Shown here in pieces: positions 16,668-25,334 of a stretch of DNA of 48,729 nucleotides. Position 1 is the stretch's first letter. Every line of letters begins with the position of its first letter. The DNA comes from an uncultured Chromatiaceae bacterium (lineage in GTDB: Bacteria > Pseudomonadota > Gammaproteobacteria > Enterobacterales > Alteromonadaceae). Under the pieces are notes generated by a model. It was given only the letters and a program-made list of their open reading frames with translations, did no database searches and was not told where the DNA came from. The translations under genes and the position numbers were made by a program. The DNA lies in NCBI GenBank assembly GCA_937978655.1, contig CALJUX010000087.1, positions 1 through 48,729 on the forward strand, given 5' to 3'.

Positions 16668-18998
16668 GTGTTTATAACCCGTTTGAATCCTATTGCTGTT
16701 GCAGTCCTGCTGGCCTGTCAGTCACTGTCAATCCAGGCCGAAGAAAGTACGGCTGCGGCAGAAGCTGCTATTGAAGTGCTGACGGTCAGCGGAAAAAAAG
16801 TGAGTTATGCCAATAATGTCACCGCTGAGACTGCAAAACTCGCGCACTCACCGATCGGTAACGTTATGGATTTAATCAACAATCTGCCAGGCGTGCATGT
16901 AAGCCAAGGCGACGCATTTGGCGCAGACGACTATACGACGACAGTCAGCATGCGCGGCTTTGTGATCGACCGCGCCGACCAACAGCTGGGTATCACTATC
17001 GACGGTATCCCCAACGGCGGTTCTGCCTATGCCGGTGGCAGTAAGGCCAACCGTTATCTGGACGTCGAAAACACTCTTTTGGTGGAAGCTGGTCAGGGCG
17101 CTGCGGATATAGCCTCAGCATCGCTTGATGCGCTTGGCGGCACGCTGAATTTTGTCAGCAACAATCCGCAAGCGGATCTGGGCGCACGTTATGGTTTCAC
17201 CCGTGGCAGCTTTAATGCCCGGCGCGATTTTATCCGCTTTGATTCTGGCGAGGTTTTCGGCAATACCACCGCTTATGCCAGCTTATCGGACAGCTTTAAT
17301 AATCGCTGGATTGGCACAGGCAGCAATGGCTACAGTGATCGCCTGCATGCTGAAGCGAAATCCGTCACTGTGCTGGACAACGCCACAATCACTGCGCGTA
17401 TTTCTTATGATGACACTCACGAAGATAACTATCAGCCGGTTTCACTGAGCCATTTTGACAAGACGCCACGCTGGGATGGCCTGACCAATGTCTGGACGGG
17501 CGATCCGGAGATTGACCAGAACTTTGCGGAAGCCTGGTCAACACTACGGGAAAACACGCTTGGTTATGTCAAAGCTGAATTTACCCTGTCAGATAACATG
17601 ACGCTGGCGGTCACGCCATATCTGCACCAGCAAAGCGGACGGGGTGACTGGCTGCCGCCATATCAGCATTATGTTGTCGATGCCAATGGCAACAGAGTAA
17701 ACAAAGGTAACTTAAAATCAATCACTTACAAGTATGTTGATCTGCAGGGCCGGCCTATTCTTGACCCCAAAGCAGATGTCACAGCAGCCAAACGCGTTTC
17801 CTCGTATCGTCACACTCACTACGATAAAACCCGCTACGGTGGCATGGCTGATGTTCAGTGGCTGTTAGATCGCCATCAGATCCGCGGCGGCCTGTGGCTG
17901 GAACAACAAGAGCGTAATCAGCTGCGTGACTGGCACGCGGTAACCGATAGCAAAATCTATCACTATTATGACGAAAAGCCTTATTGGGTACAGCTGGATG
18001 ATGACTATCGCAATGACGTGGCAAAATTCTATTTGCAGGACAACATTACCCTGGACGCACTGCAACTGACCGTCGGAGTTCAGCAGTATTTTGTCAATGT
18101 GGAACGGGAAGATCTGCTCAACACACTGGGGCAGGACAAAATCGACAGTGACTCAAAGTTACTGCCAAGTGTCGGATTGGTGTACCAGCTGACTGAGCAA
18201 ATGGAAATTTTTACCGGTTATGCCCAGAACTTTAAGGCGATCTCTGACAAAGTGCTCGAAAAGAAAAAAGCCAGTGCGCTGGCTGATCTGGAACCGGAAA
18301 CGGCTGACAATCTGGAGCTGGGCTTGCGATATGCCGCACAGACATTTGATCTGTCCGCAACCCTGTACAAGGTAAAATTTGATAACCGGGTTGCTTTGTT
18401 AACTTACCAGACCAATCCGGACGGGACGCCGAACTACGATGCAGCGGGCGACGCTGATTATGACAATATCGGCGGAGTTGATTCAAAAGGTTTTGAAGGC
18501 AGCGTGAACTGGCATATCACTGAGCAGTTTAATCTGACCACTGCGCTGACGCTGAATGACTCAACCTATTCAGAAAATGTCCTGGGTATAAAAACAAATT
18601 CTGCCGGCAAAAAAGTTGAAGTATCTGAATATAAAGCCGGTCAGGAAATCGCCGGGATCCCACGACGGATGTTGGCTGTATCACTGGATTATCAGCAAGA
18701 GAATTACCGGGCCGGGATTGGTGCCAAGTATCAGGGCGACTATTTTGGCGCAGCCAAGCACAGTTATGTGGCAAATCAGGAGGTATGGAACAAAGATGTG
18801 ATCAACAGCCATACTTTGTGGAATGCCTACCTCGGCTATAACAAAGTGTTGTCCGGGCAACAGTTATTCAACTCGCTGGACATTAACTTCGTCCTCAATA
18901 ACCTGACCGATAAAGCGCATATCAGCGGCGGCAGTGAGGGCGCCTATCTGTTAGGCGCCGGACGCAGTGCCAGTGTGACCCTCGCAGTAAGTTTTTAA
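16668..18998 (+). CDS. TonB-dependent outer-membrane receptor
   Basis: 776 residues. Signal peptide ending near SIQA, then a plug domain (about 40-160) with MDLINNLPGVHVSQGD, SMRGFVIDRADQQLG and ALGGTLNFVSNNP, then a 22-strand barrel ending in the outer-membrane signature ASVTLAVSF with terminal F. A possible TonB box, IEVLTVSGKK, lies just after the signal. The GTG at 16668 follows GGGAG with good spacing; a TTG at 16653 is less likely because the ribosome site would be inside it. Substrate cannot be assigned; there is no adjacent siderophore, heme or ABC gene. Confidence 0.93.
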   Translation: MFITRLNPIAVAVLLACQSLSIQAEESTAAAEAAIEVLTVSGKKVSYANNVTAETAKLAHSPIGNVMDLINNLPGVHVSQGDAFGADDYTTTVSMRGFVIDRADQQLGITIDGIPNGGSAYAGGSKANRYLDVENTLLVEAGQGAADIASASLDALGGTLNFVSNNPQADLGARYGFTRGSFNARRDFIRFDSGEVFGNTTAYASLSDSFNNRWIGTGSNGYSDRLHAEAKSVTVLDNATITARISYDDTHEDNYQPVSLSHFDKTPRWDGLTNVWTGDPEIDQNFAEAWSTLRENTLGYVKAEFTLSDNMTLAVTPYLHQQSGRGDWLPPYQHYVVDANGNRVNKGNLKSITYKYVDLQGRPILDPKADVTAAKRVSSYRHTHYDKTRYGGMADVQWLLDRHQIRGGLWLEQQERNQLRDWHAVTDSKIYHYYDEKPYWVQLDDDYRNDVAKFYLQDNITLDALQLTVGVQQYFVNVEREDLLNTLGQDKIDSDSKLLPSVGLVYQLTEQMEIFTGYAQNFKAISDKVLEKKKASALADLEPETADNLELGLRYAAQTFDLSATLYKVKFDNRVALLTYQTNPDGTPNYDAAGDADYDNIGGVDSKGFEGSVNWHITEQFNLTTALTLNDSTYSENVLGIKTNSAGKKVEVSEYKAGQEIAGIPRRMLAVSLDYQQENYRAGIGAKYQGDYFGAAKHSYVANQEVWNKDVINSHTLWNAYLGYNKVLSGQQLFNSLDINFVLNNLTDKAHISGGSEGAYLLGAGRSASVTLAVSF

Positions 18999-19015
18999 GC
19001 CATAGCAACAAAAAT

Positions 19016-19044
19016 AAGCAGCAGCGTGGCAGACGCTGCTGCTT
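19016..19044. terminator. Bidirectional terminator between the TonB receptor and patatin genes
   Basis: AAGCAGCAGCGT (19016-19027) and ACGCTGCTGCTT (19033-19044) form a perfect 12-bp stem with loop GGCAG. On the minus strand it is followed by ATTTTTGTTG, so it best serves the patatin operon and possibly the receptor gene too. Confidence 0.8.
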
Positions 19045-19057
19045 CATTCGATTTATA

Positions 19058-20104
19058 TCAGCCTAATGGCCGCAGCAGAAAACGTCCTGCGGCCAAATCC
19101 TCCGCCAGTTCAAACGAACGATCAGTGACTTCCTGCCAATAAGCGATACGGCTGGCATCCGGTAATTTGCCAAAGTCGGTGCGGTCCGGAATTTTGCCGT
19201 AAGGCAGGCTGGCAACCCATTGCGGCGTCGGACATAACATCGCAACCTGACTGAACTGCTGTGGCCTGGCGCGGCGCCATGGCAGCGCCTTATCAAACCA
19301 GCCTGGGCTGGCATACGGATAAAAGTGCGGAAACAGCACTAAACCGTCGGTCTGAAAGGGCCAGGCAAAGTGATAATCGGTCAAACCACCGTCAATGTAC
19401 TGACCTGGCTGCATACCGGCGATTTCAGTGACCGGGTCCAGCACTAAAGGAATGGAGCCGGATGCGAGCAGAGCGGCTTGCAGGTTGGCTGCCGTCAGCA
19501 CCTGACGCTTAGTTGGCAGGTCTGGCGGTACCTGCAGGCTGCTGTGTTTTTGCGAAAACAACAGGCGCTGATAAAAACGCCCGAGCCAGGGCCGGTGCAA
19601 CAGATTAGCCGCTGCCGCCGTGGTTATTTGTCCGAGCTGACCGATGCGGCTGCTGGCAAAAGGCCGCCCGAGTTTTTGTGCGACAATAAAATTCAGCCGC
19701 ATTTGCGTGTTGCTCACCACCTGACTGACATGCGCCGGGGTCGGAAATACCGCATCGAGCACCGTTTTAGAGATGGCGGTCACTTCGGCGATGGGGGCAT
19801 TAACCGGGTAACATAAACGCCGGTAAGCCTCACAAAAGCGGCGTGAGGCGCCAGCACCATCAGTTTGCGCAAAGCAAGCAAAACGCCAGGCGCCGGCGGA
19901 GCTGCCAAGCAATTCCAGTGGTGCCTGGCGGTGTTTAAAAAAAGTACTGAGCAGATATTGGTCAAGCCCAAACAGACAGAACCACTTAGGTCCGCCGCTG
20001 GCGCCAACCAGCATCTTCACATCCTGTGGCAACAGACCATCCTGCTTGATCCGCGGATACGCGGCCGGTCCGGCAAACAGCTGCAGGCGAGGGGCACGGC
20101 TCAC
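19058..20104 (-). CDS. Patatin-like phospholipase
   Basis: 348 residues. The serine-aspartate dyad of patatins is visible: oxyanion loop GASGGPKW (about 34-41), nucleophile elbow GSSAG with S69, and the aspartate D238 in YIDGGLTDY. It probably deacylates lipids in the cytoplasm or at the membrane; no signal peptide is evident. The start is a GTG whose last bases overlap the TGA of the upstream HD-hydrolase gene (4-nt GTGA overlap), indicating translational coupling. The partnership with a dNTP hydrolase is unexplained. Confidence 0.88.
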   Translation of the reverse strand: MSRAPRLQLFAGPAAYPRIKQDGLLPQDVKMLVGASGGPKWFCLFGLDQYLLSTFFKHRQAPLELLGSSAGAWRFACFAQTDGAGASRRFCEAYRRLCYPVNAPIAEVTAISKTVLDAVFPTPAHVSQVVSNTQMRLNFIVAQKLGRPFASSRIGQLGQITTAAAANLLHRPWLGRFYQRLLFSQKHSSLQVPPDLPTKRQVLTAANLQAALLASGSIPLVLDPVTEIAGMQPGQYIDGGLTDYHFAWPFQTDGLVLFPHFYPYASPGWFDKALPWRRARPQQFSQVAMLCPTPQWVASLPYGKIPDRTDFGKLPDASRIAYWQEVTDRSFELAEDLAAGRFLLRPLG

Positions 20105-21348
20105 GGCATGACTCCATACAGGCGTTGCATCATCCGGCTGGCGTATTCATCAGTCATGCCGGCAATGTAATCGCAGACTGCACGCTGGCCACAACCCTGT
20201 TCAGACAACAGGCGCCAGCGCTGTTGGGTATTTGCCGGCAGCAACCGGGTTGGCTCAGCCGAAAAAGCATCAAATAATGCCTGTACGATGCGCTGACCAC
20301 GATACTCATTTTGCTGCAACTCAGGATGTAAAATAACATACTGATAGATAAAGCCTTTTAATAGTTGCAGGATCTGGTGCTCACGCACAGGTAAGCCGGC
20401 ATTAAAACGGATCAATGGCTCCTGCGCCTGTGGCAATGCTTCGGACCATTCAATGGCCGTGATCAGGCGGTTCACCAGCGTGCCGATCGCCGTTTTGCGG
20501 ATATAGTGCTCTGGTCGGAACAGATGCTGGCCGGCCAGCTCGAGAAACTGTAGGTCCTCCGCACACAGCTGGCTTTCTGCCAGTTTTTGCTGCCACTGTG
20601 CGGCTGTGACAGTGCCGGTGACTACCGCATCTTCCAAATCGTGCACACCATAGGCAATGTCGTCAGCCAGCTCCATAATCGACGCATCCAGCGATTTGTG
20701 TTGCGATTTACGGCTGTGATTTTCTACACTGACCTGCTGAAACAGCTCGCGCTCAGACTGCTGTAGCGGTGCCAGTACCCAATCGAGCAAAGCACTGTCC
20801 TCGCGATACACCGCTTTGCTGGGTTTATGCTGGCCGGGCAAAGCTGACAGGGGCTGCAAGACCGGATATTTCAGTAAACCCAATAAAGTCCGGCGGCATA
20901 AATCCATCCCCCCGGATTCCGTGTAGGGTTCAAGTTTACCAACAATCCGAAACGTCTGGCCGTTGCCCTCAAAACCGCCAAAATTACGCATTCTCTGATC
21001 CAGCGCGGTTTCTCCGCCGTGACCAAAAGGTGGATGCCCCAAATCATGGGCCAGACACAAAGATTCCATCAATGCGTCATCGGGCAGTAACAGCCGACGC
21101 GCCGGATCCGTCGTTTTGTTGCGTAATTGCGCGACCAGTGCAGTACCAATTTGCGCAGCTTCCAGCGAATGGGTCAGCCGGGTGCGATAAAAGTCGTTTT
21201 GGCCCACACTCATAATCTGGGTTTTGGCCTGCAAACGCCGGAAGGCCGCGCTGTGCAGGATGCGGGCTTTGTCACGTTGGTAGGGCGAGCGGTGATCGCC
21301 AGGACGGTTTCCTTGTGACGACAAATGACGTTCGGTCCAGACAGCCAT
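20101..21348 (-). CDS. dgt: dGTPase-like HD-domain triphosphohydrolase
   Basis: 415 residues, in the size range of the shorter Dgt-like proteins (E. coli Dgt is about 505). The family hydrolyses dNTPs to nucleoside and triphosphate. HD metal ligands are visible: H60 in RTRLTHSLEAAQ, H101-D102 in LAHDLGHPPFGHGGE with H105 and H110, and the later aspartate in ADDIAYGVHDLEDAV. I chose the ATG at 21348 because AGGAG lies just upstream and the protein then begins at the conserved WTERHLS; upstream codons are unconserved. It overlaps the patatin gene by 4 nt. Confidence 0.9.
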   Translation of the reverse strand: MAVWTERHLSSQGNRPGDHRSPYQRDKARILHSAAFRRLQAKTQIMSVGQNDFYRTRLTHSLEAAQIGTALVAQLRNKTTDPARRLLLPDDALMESLCLAHDLGHPPFGHGGETALDQRMRNFGGFEGNGQTFRIVGKLEPYTESGGMDLCRRTLLGLLKYPVLQPLSALPGQHKPSKAVYREDSALLDWVLAPLQQSERELFQQVSVENHSRKSQHKSLDASIMELADDIAYGVHDLEDAVVTGTVTAAQWQQKLAESQLCAEDLQFLELAGQHLFRPEHYIRKTAIGTLVNRLITAIEWSEALPQAQEPLIRFNAGLPVREHQILQLLKGFIYQYVILHPELQQNEYRGQRIVQALFDAFSAEPTRLLPANTQQRWRLLSEQGCGQRAVCDYIAGMTDEYASRMMQRLYGVMP

Positions 21349-21430
21349 AGTTTTCTCCTGTAATGACAGAGCTATCTTACTGAATTTAATCAGCACAGGC
21401 GAACCTGGAAAAAAAACCAGCATCAACCAC

Positions 21431-21459
21431 TGGACATAAAAACAGTTAAACTGTATAAA
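21431..21459 (+). promoter_or_regulatory. Sigma-70-like promoter of yebG
   Basis: TGGACA (21431-21436), a 17-base spacer and TATAAA (21454-21459). The -10 element lies inside the LexA box, a standard arrangement for SOS repression. Confidence 0.65.
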
Positions 21460-21468
21460 TAAACAGTA
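21449..21468. promoter_or_regulatory. LexA (SOS) box
   Basis: AACTGTATAAATAAACAGTA contains a perfect CTGT-N8-ACAG core (21451-21466). It is 20 bases upstream of the yebG start and covers the predicted -10. E. coli yebG is a known LexA target. Confidence 0.92.
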
Positions 21469-21488
21469 TTCAATCGGGGGAGCCAATC

Positions 21489-21824
21489 ATGCCAGTAATT
21501 ATTCAATATGTTGTGGAACGGGACGGGGAAGCCAAAATGACTTTTGCCAGCAAACAACAGGCCGATGCCTATGACAAAATGTTAGATCTGGCTGAAGTGA
21601 TGGGGGATTTGTTGGGACGCAGCGCGCTGCTGAATGAACAACAGACCGAAACCCTGTCGATGTATCTGGCACAAAACAAAGATGAGTTAATCGCCGCCTT
21701 GCAGGGAAAAGCCAAAGCGGCGAAAAAACCGAAAGACGAAGATCAACCATTAAGTGATCCGTCAGATCATGAGACAGAGGCCGCAGAAGACGGGGTCGTG
21801 ACGGCCTTTGCCAGTGCTGCTTAG
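21489..21824 (+). CDS. yebG: YebG family SOS-response protein
   Basis: 111 residues, similar to YebG (about 96 in E. coli) with an acidic C-terminal tail extended by roughly 15. Conserved N-terminal pattern: YVVERDGEAKMTFASKQQAD then AYDKMLD, followed by the ALLNEQQTETLSMYLAQNKDEL helix region. YebG is a DNA-damage-inducible cytoplasmic protein of unclear biochemical function. Strong GGGGGAG ribosome site. Controlled by the LexA box and promoter just upstream. It converges with the minus-strand cassette only 10 bases beyond its stop. Confidence 0.92.
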   Translation: MPVIIQYVVERDGEAKMTFASKQQADAYDKMLDLAEVMGDLLGRSALLNEQQTETLSMYLAQNKDELIAALQGKAKAAKKPKDEDQPLSDPSDHETEAAEDGVVTAFASAA

Positions 21825-21834
21825 ATGTGTTGAC

Positions 21835-23013
21835 TCAGTGTTCTGATTGCAGCAGTTTCAGCTTTGCTCTGAGCTGCTGCAGTTTTTGTTGTAACTTTTT
21901 AATGTCATCAACACCAGTTGCCTGACTTAATTGCTGTTCGCAGGCCAAAATTTCCTGTTGCAGCGCTTTGATTTTATCCGACTTGTCATTTTTCAGTGTT
22001 TGCTGTTCAGTCGCAAATTCTGCGGCAAGATCATCTTCTGGCAACAATGCGGTTGCCGCGGCCGGTGTTTTCGTTTCGGTTACCGTCTGTGCCTGCTGAA
22101 GCAATGGTTTTTTGCTGTCAGCAACAATGTCAGCGCTCAGCTGAGTGTTTTGCTCCAGCCCGTTGGCAGGTATTTTTACTTGCGACACAATATCTTTGAC
22201 CGGCGCATTAATGGCCTGCGCTGCTTGCGCTTGCAATGGTTTAACACTTTGCGCCGCCTGCGTCAGTGCAAGATCTGCCGGGGCTGTTAATGCCCGGCTG
22301 GCTTTATCTTGTAGTTGCTGTTTTTGTTGTTCTACCGCCATTTGCGCATTGGCAACCGGGGCTGTCGCTTGCGTCACTAAAGCCTGTTTTTTCTGCTCTA
22401 ATAACGCCTTAGTTTGCCCTTTGATATCTTTCAGCTCTGTGACAGTGTCGGTGATCGGGGCAATAGCTGCAGGTACAGGTAATTGCGTTTTCAGTTCAGC
22501 TGTGGCCTGCGCCAGGGCACGCTGTTGCAGTTTTTCCGGATCGGTATAGTCAGTCAGTTCAGCCGGCCAGCTTGGCACTTGCTGAGCCATCTGTTCATTC
22601 AGTTTTTCCGCAAATATTTGCGGCGCACCACCAGATACTAACAATACGGCCATCTGATTTGTTTCCGAATTCCATACAAATCCAGCTTTCTCCGCCAGTT
22701 CAGGTACTGGCGTATGTTTCGAGACCACGTAGAACAATGGGCCTTCTTGTTGGATCTGATCTGCCGTTTCCAGCAACTGTACAGCGGTCCCATAGTGTGG
22801 GCCAAGTAACGGCTCCAGGCGGGACTGGATCAAGGGTTGTTTAAATAAATTCGCTTCTTTTGGATCTAAGCCGACCATGGGTTTGAGCAATGCCCACATC
22901 AGCTGTCCCTGCGGAGCCAGTAACAATGCAGGTGCAACACACTGGGTTAACAATGACGCCAGCAGCAACGCCGGGATAAACTTAAAAAAAACGCCAAACA
23001 AACGATTATTCAA
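21835..23013 (-). CDS. Exported or membrane-anchored coiled-coil protein, last gene of the HprK-like cassette
   Basis: 392 residues, family not recognised. An N-terminal hydrophobic segment FKFIPALLLASLLTQCVAPA could be a signal peptide or anchor; LTQC is a poor lipobox. Residues 40-150 look globular (PLFYVVSKHTPVPELAEKAG, FVWNSETNQMAVLLVSGG). Residues 165-330 are low-complexity Ala/Gln/Lys helices, and the C-terminus (KIKALQQEILACEQQL onward) is a clear coiled coil. The TTG start overlaps the upstream TGA (TTGA), with GGGAG 7 bases upstream, so it is probably translationally coupled to the nucleotidyltransferase gene. It may act at the envelope as partner or target of the cassette. Confidence 0.75.
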   Translation of the reverse strand: MNNRLFGVFFKFIPALLLASLLTQCVAPALLLAPQGQLMWALLKPMVGLDPKEANLFKQPLIQSRLEPLLGPHYGTAVQLLETADQIQQEGPLFYVVSKHTPVPELAEKAGFVWNSETNQMAVLLVSGGAPQIFAEKLNEQMAQQVPSWPAELTDYTDPEKLQQRALAQATAELKTQLPVPAAIAPITDTVTELKDIKGQTKALLEQKKQALVTQATAPVANAQMAVEQQKQQLQDKASRALTAPADLALTQAAQSVKPLQAQAAQAINAPVKDIVSQVKIPANGLEQNTQLSADIVADSKKPLLQQAQTVTETKTPAAATALLPEDDLAAEFATEQQTLKNDKSDKIKALQQEILACEQQLSQATGVDDIKKLQQKLQQLRAKLKLLQSEH

Positions 23014-24116
23014 TGTGCATCTCCCGGACGACTCTGTGCGTCAAGTTCACGTTGCTTCTGACCCAGCGTCCGCCGGTCTTTCAGCTGCTCCAGCGTCTTG
23101 GCGACCGCATGATACAGCAGAGTAAAAGGCCCCATCTTCAGTAAATGACCACGAACAACCCAGGCCAAATGGGCGGGGCGGTGCCAGAACGAAGTCTTGT
23201 CCAGCAGGTGGGACAGCAAAAATCGCATTTGCCACTGTCGATATCGGCTGGCAAATGGCAGCAGTTGCGCTGCTTCTTCGGGCAAGCGGATACCAAAGAT
23301 CAGCTGCAGACTTTGCAAGGCATACAACACCGCAGCCTGAGCCTGCGAGGCTTGTGCAGCGTCGATGATCTGCTGGACCGGCTCTTGTTTCATGACCTCC
23401 AGATACATCTGGTACAAATCGCACAAGTCTTTGATCAGTTTGTGTGTTTCATCCTGATAAAACAGGTGTACCGCAGCATGCATAAATAAATATGCCGGAG
23501 CCGGCGTTGAAAAAGCAGAATTCTTGAGCGGCAATGCTGTGGATATCATGGATTCGACGCGAATATCCTCGCGCGATGCAACAGGGAATATATGATGATG
23601 CAGGTCGATGTTGGCGCCACGAAGAAAGTGCATTAACGGCGGGCTCTGATGACTCCAACGTAAATAATAACGTCGGTCATAAGCGGACATCGCCATTTCC
23701 AGGTAGCCTGCATTGTTTAACACATGCAGAGCCTGCGTAAAATGCTCTGGCGGCACTAACAAGTCGATGTCCGAGAATACCCGGCCTCTGGCGAATTGGT
23801 AGCCAGCGAGACGATACGCTGTGCCTTTCACGACTAACACCGGAAAAGCACCGTCGGTGAAGACTTTTTCCAGCGCCAGCATTTCATGCAGCAAGGTGAT
23901 TTTTTGCTTTTCCGCGTAGTGGTAACCTGACGTTAAATGCGCTTGCACCTGTGATGGGATCAGGTCCCAGAGGTGTTGCTCACGAGCAATAAAATAGCAA
24001 GTGCCAAGCAATGCATATTGCCGGGCTTCCTGAATGAACCGGCTCCAGCAGGCATTGTCAGCATGCTGACAAAATTCCGCCGGTGACTTCAAAAAAGCGA
24101 TGCATTCACTCTGCAT
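23010..24116 (-). CDS. Nucleotidyltransferase family protein (PF14907-like)
   Basis: 368 residues. The nucleotidyltransferase core is visible: KGTAYRLAGYQFARGRVFSD leading into the metal-binding pair D116-x-D118 in SDIDLLVP, and a third acidic position D171 in ANIDLHHHIF, followed by three histidines. The rest is helical. Proteins of this family accompany HprK-like kinases and PqqD-like proteins in lasso-peptide and other modification cassettes. The ATG lies inside the end of the kinase gene (11-nt overlap) and its stop overlaps the next gene by 4 nt. Likely role: transfer of a nucleotide or phosphate-sugar-like group to a protein; inferred. Confidence 0.82.
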   Translation of the reverse strand: MQSECIAFLKSPAEFCQHADNACWSRFIQEARQYALLGTCYFIAREQHLWDLIPSQVQAHLTSGYHYAEKQKITLLHEMLALEKVFTDGAFPVLVVKGTAYRLAGYQFARGRVFSDIDLLVPPEHFTQALHVLNNAGYLEMAMSAYDRRYYLRWSHQSPPLMHFLRGANIDLHHHIFPVASREDIRVESMISTALPLKNSAFSTPAPAYLFMHAAVHLFYQDETHKLIKDLCDLYQMYLEVMKQEPVQQIIDAAQASQAQAAVLYALQSLQLIFGIRLPEEAAQLLPFASRYRQWQMRFLLSHLLDKTSFWHRPAHLAWVVRGHLLKMGPFTLLYHAVAKTLEQLKDRRTLGQKQRELDAQSRPGDAH

Positions 24117-24969
24117 TTAACAAGGCCTCAATTTGCTGAACCGCCAGCGTACCGTTGTTATATTCAAAACTAAAGCCTTCCACTTGCTGCACTAGAGCTT
24201 GCAGGGTTTCGAAGCCGGTTTCACCCATGACACTGTAATTAAAACAATTTAATGCGAGCTGCATAAAAAGTGCTGAAGGTGGGAAGATACTGCCGGTGAG
24301 TCCGTCAACCTCGGCATTGTATTTCGGAAAAATAACCAGCCTGGGTTTAGCTGTCACTGTGCGTGACGCCCAGGACAATTCGCTGGGCGCCAGATAAGCC
24401 ATAGTACCTTTGGGCGTATTTTCTGTTCTTTGCCGCAGCGGGATCTGCGGATACAGTGCTGCCATCACGCTCAACGAATTGTTTTTTAAGCTCAGTGGCC
24501 GCACACAAGGGATAATATCACCGCTTGCCGGGTCAATCATGCAATGCTCATCCGACAGCAAACGCCAGCCGTGCAACATCATCATCGCGCACAAGGTGCT
24601 TTTGCCGGATCCTGGCGGCGCAGGTAAAATGACCGCCATGCCATCCTTCTCAAGAACTGCAGCATGGATCCATAAATAACGGCTTTGATAAGTGGCAACG
24701 CACCAGTTCAGACCCCATTCAAACACCGGACCAATCTGATCAGCATCGGCGAAGCGAAAGTGTTGTTGGCCCAGCCGAAATGCGAGGCTGCCACCAGGTT
24801 GCCAAAACCGTCGTTTGAAATGGATTTCAAAATCATAAATCAGGTCGTTTTGTCCAGATTGCAGTACCGACGGTGGGTATAATTCGGATAAACGCTGAAA
24901 CAACTCTGGCGCAGAGGTGTGAACCAAAAATTTAAAAGGGGCCAGATCAAGTGAAAAACTCTGATTCAT
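24106..24969 (-). CDS. HPr kinase-like P-loop protein (HprK-related kinase A type)
   Basis: 287 residues. N-terminal 100 residues resemble the non-catalytic part of these proteins (SFSLDLAPFKFLVHT at the start). The P-loop is LPAPPGSGKSTLC with K123 and S124; a Walker-B-like LLSDE lies at about 137-141, followed by CVRPLSLKN. These match HPr-Ser kinase relatives that lack the rest of the sugar-PTS context; no ptsH or ptsI is nearby. Homologues phosphorylate peptide substrates in lasso-peptide clusters. I chose the ATG at 24969 because family members begin with this motif; the same frame runs open upstream to 25113, possibly a remnant of the preceding gene. Confidence 0.82.
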   Translation of the reverse strand: MNQSFSLDLAPFKFLVHTSAPELFQRLSELYPPSVLQSGQNDLIYDFEIHFKRRFWQPGGSLAFRLGQQHFRFADADQIGPVFEWGLNWCVATYQSRYLWIHAAVLEKDGMAVILPAPPGSGKSTLCAMMMLHGWRLLSDEHCMIDPASGDIIPCVRPLSLKNNSLSVMAALYPQIPLRQRTENTPKGTMAYLAPSELSWASRTVTAKPRLVIFPKYNAEVDGLTGSIFPPSALFMQLALNCFNYSVMGETGFETLQALVQQVEGFSFEYNNGTLAVQQIEALLNAE

Positions 24970-25334
24970 AGGTGCTTCTGATAGATTTTTGCAAAGCGCC
25001 AGTAGTGCTGACACCACAACTTCTGCCGTATCAAACAAACGCAACTGAACCATCCAGCCTGTTTGCTCGCGCAAGGCATTTAGATACTGAGCTAAAAACA
25101 GCCAACATGGATGCTAAAGGAAGTTTGAACAAAAAGAAACCGTTACGGCAGGTCTGAGAGGGATTGCCGTGGCGACGCTAACACCGCATCGCCATCAGCT
25201 AAAACTTTGGTTTCATGGTTCCAACGATCAAACACTACCGACAATTGTTCACCGGGACAGGGCATCACATGATAGCGCTGTTCAAGGCAGACAACGCCAG
25301 CAAGCACGCTGGCGTATTCCGGCAATTCGTTCAA
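24970..25334 (-). pseudogene. Probable broken PqqD-like (recognition-element) gene
   Basis: A 63-codon frame (25334-25143) starts with TTG directly after the Tat-protein stop. Its part CPGEQLSVVFDRWNHETKVL resembles the core of PqqD-like proteins of HprK-related systems, where a VVF/Y-x-R-x-x-x-E/T-T pattern is expected. It ends at TAA (25145-25143), about half the usual length. Downstream, the kinase frame is open from 25113 and reads YLNALREQTGWMVQLRLFDT then AEVVVSALLALCKNL, which looks like a PqqD C-terminal helix pair. A TAG at 25116-25114 separates the halves, so at least two lesions are needed. Alternatives: a genuine 63-residue peptide gene, such as a modification precursor, or sequencing errors. 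Confidence 0.4.

Noticed and set aside
24106..24969. Classical HprK of the phosphotransferase system
   Set aside because: No HPr, enzyme I or nitrogen-PTS genes nearby, and the neighbours are a nucleotidyltransferase and a PqqD-like frame.
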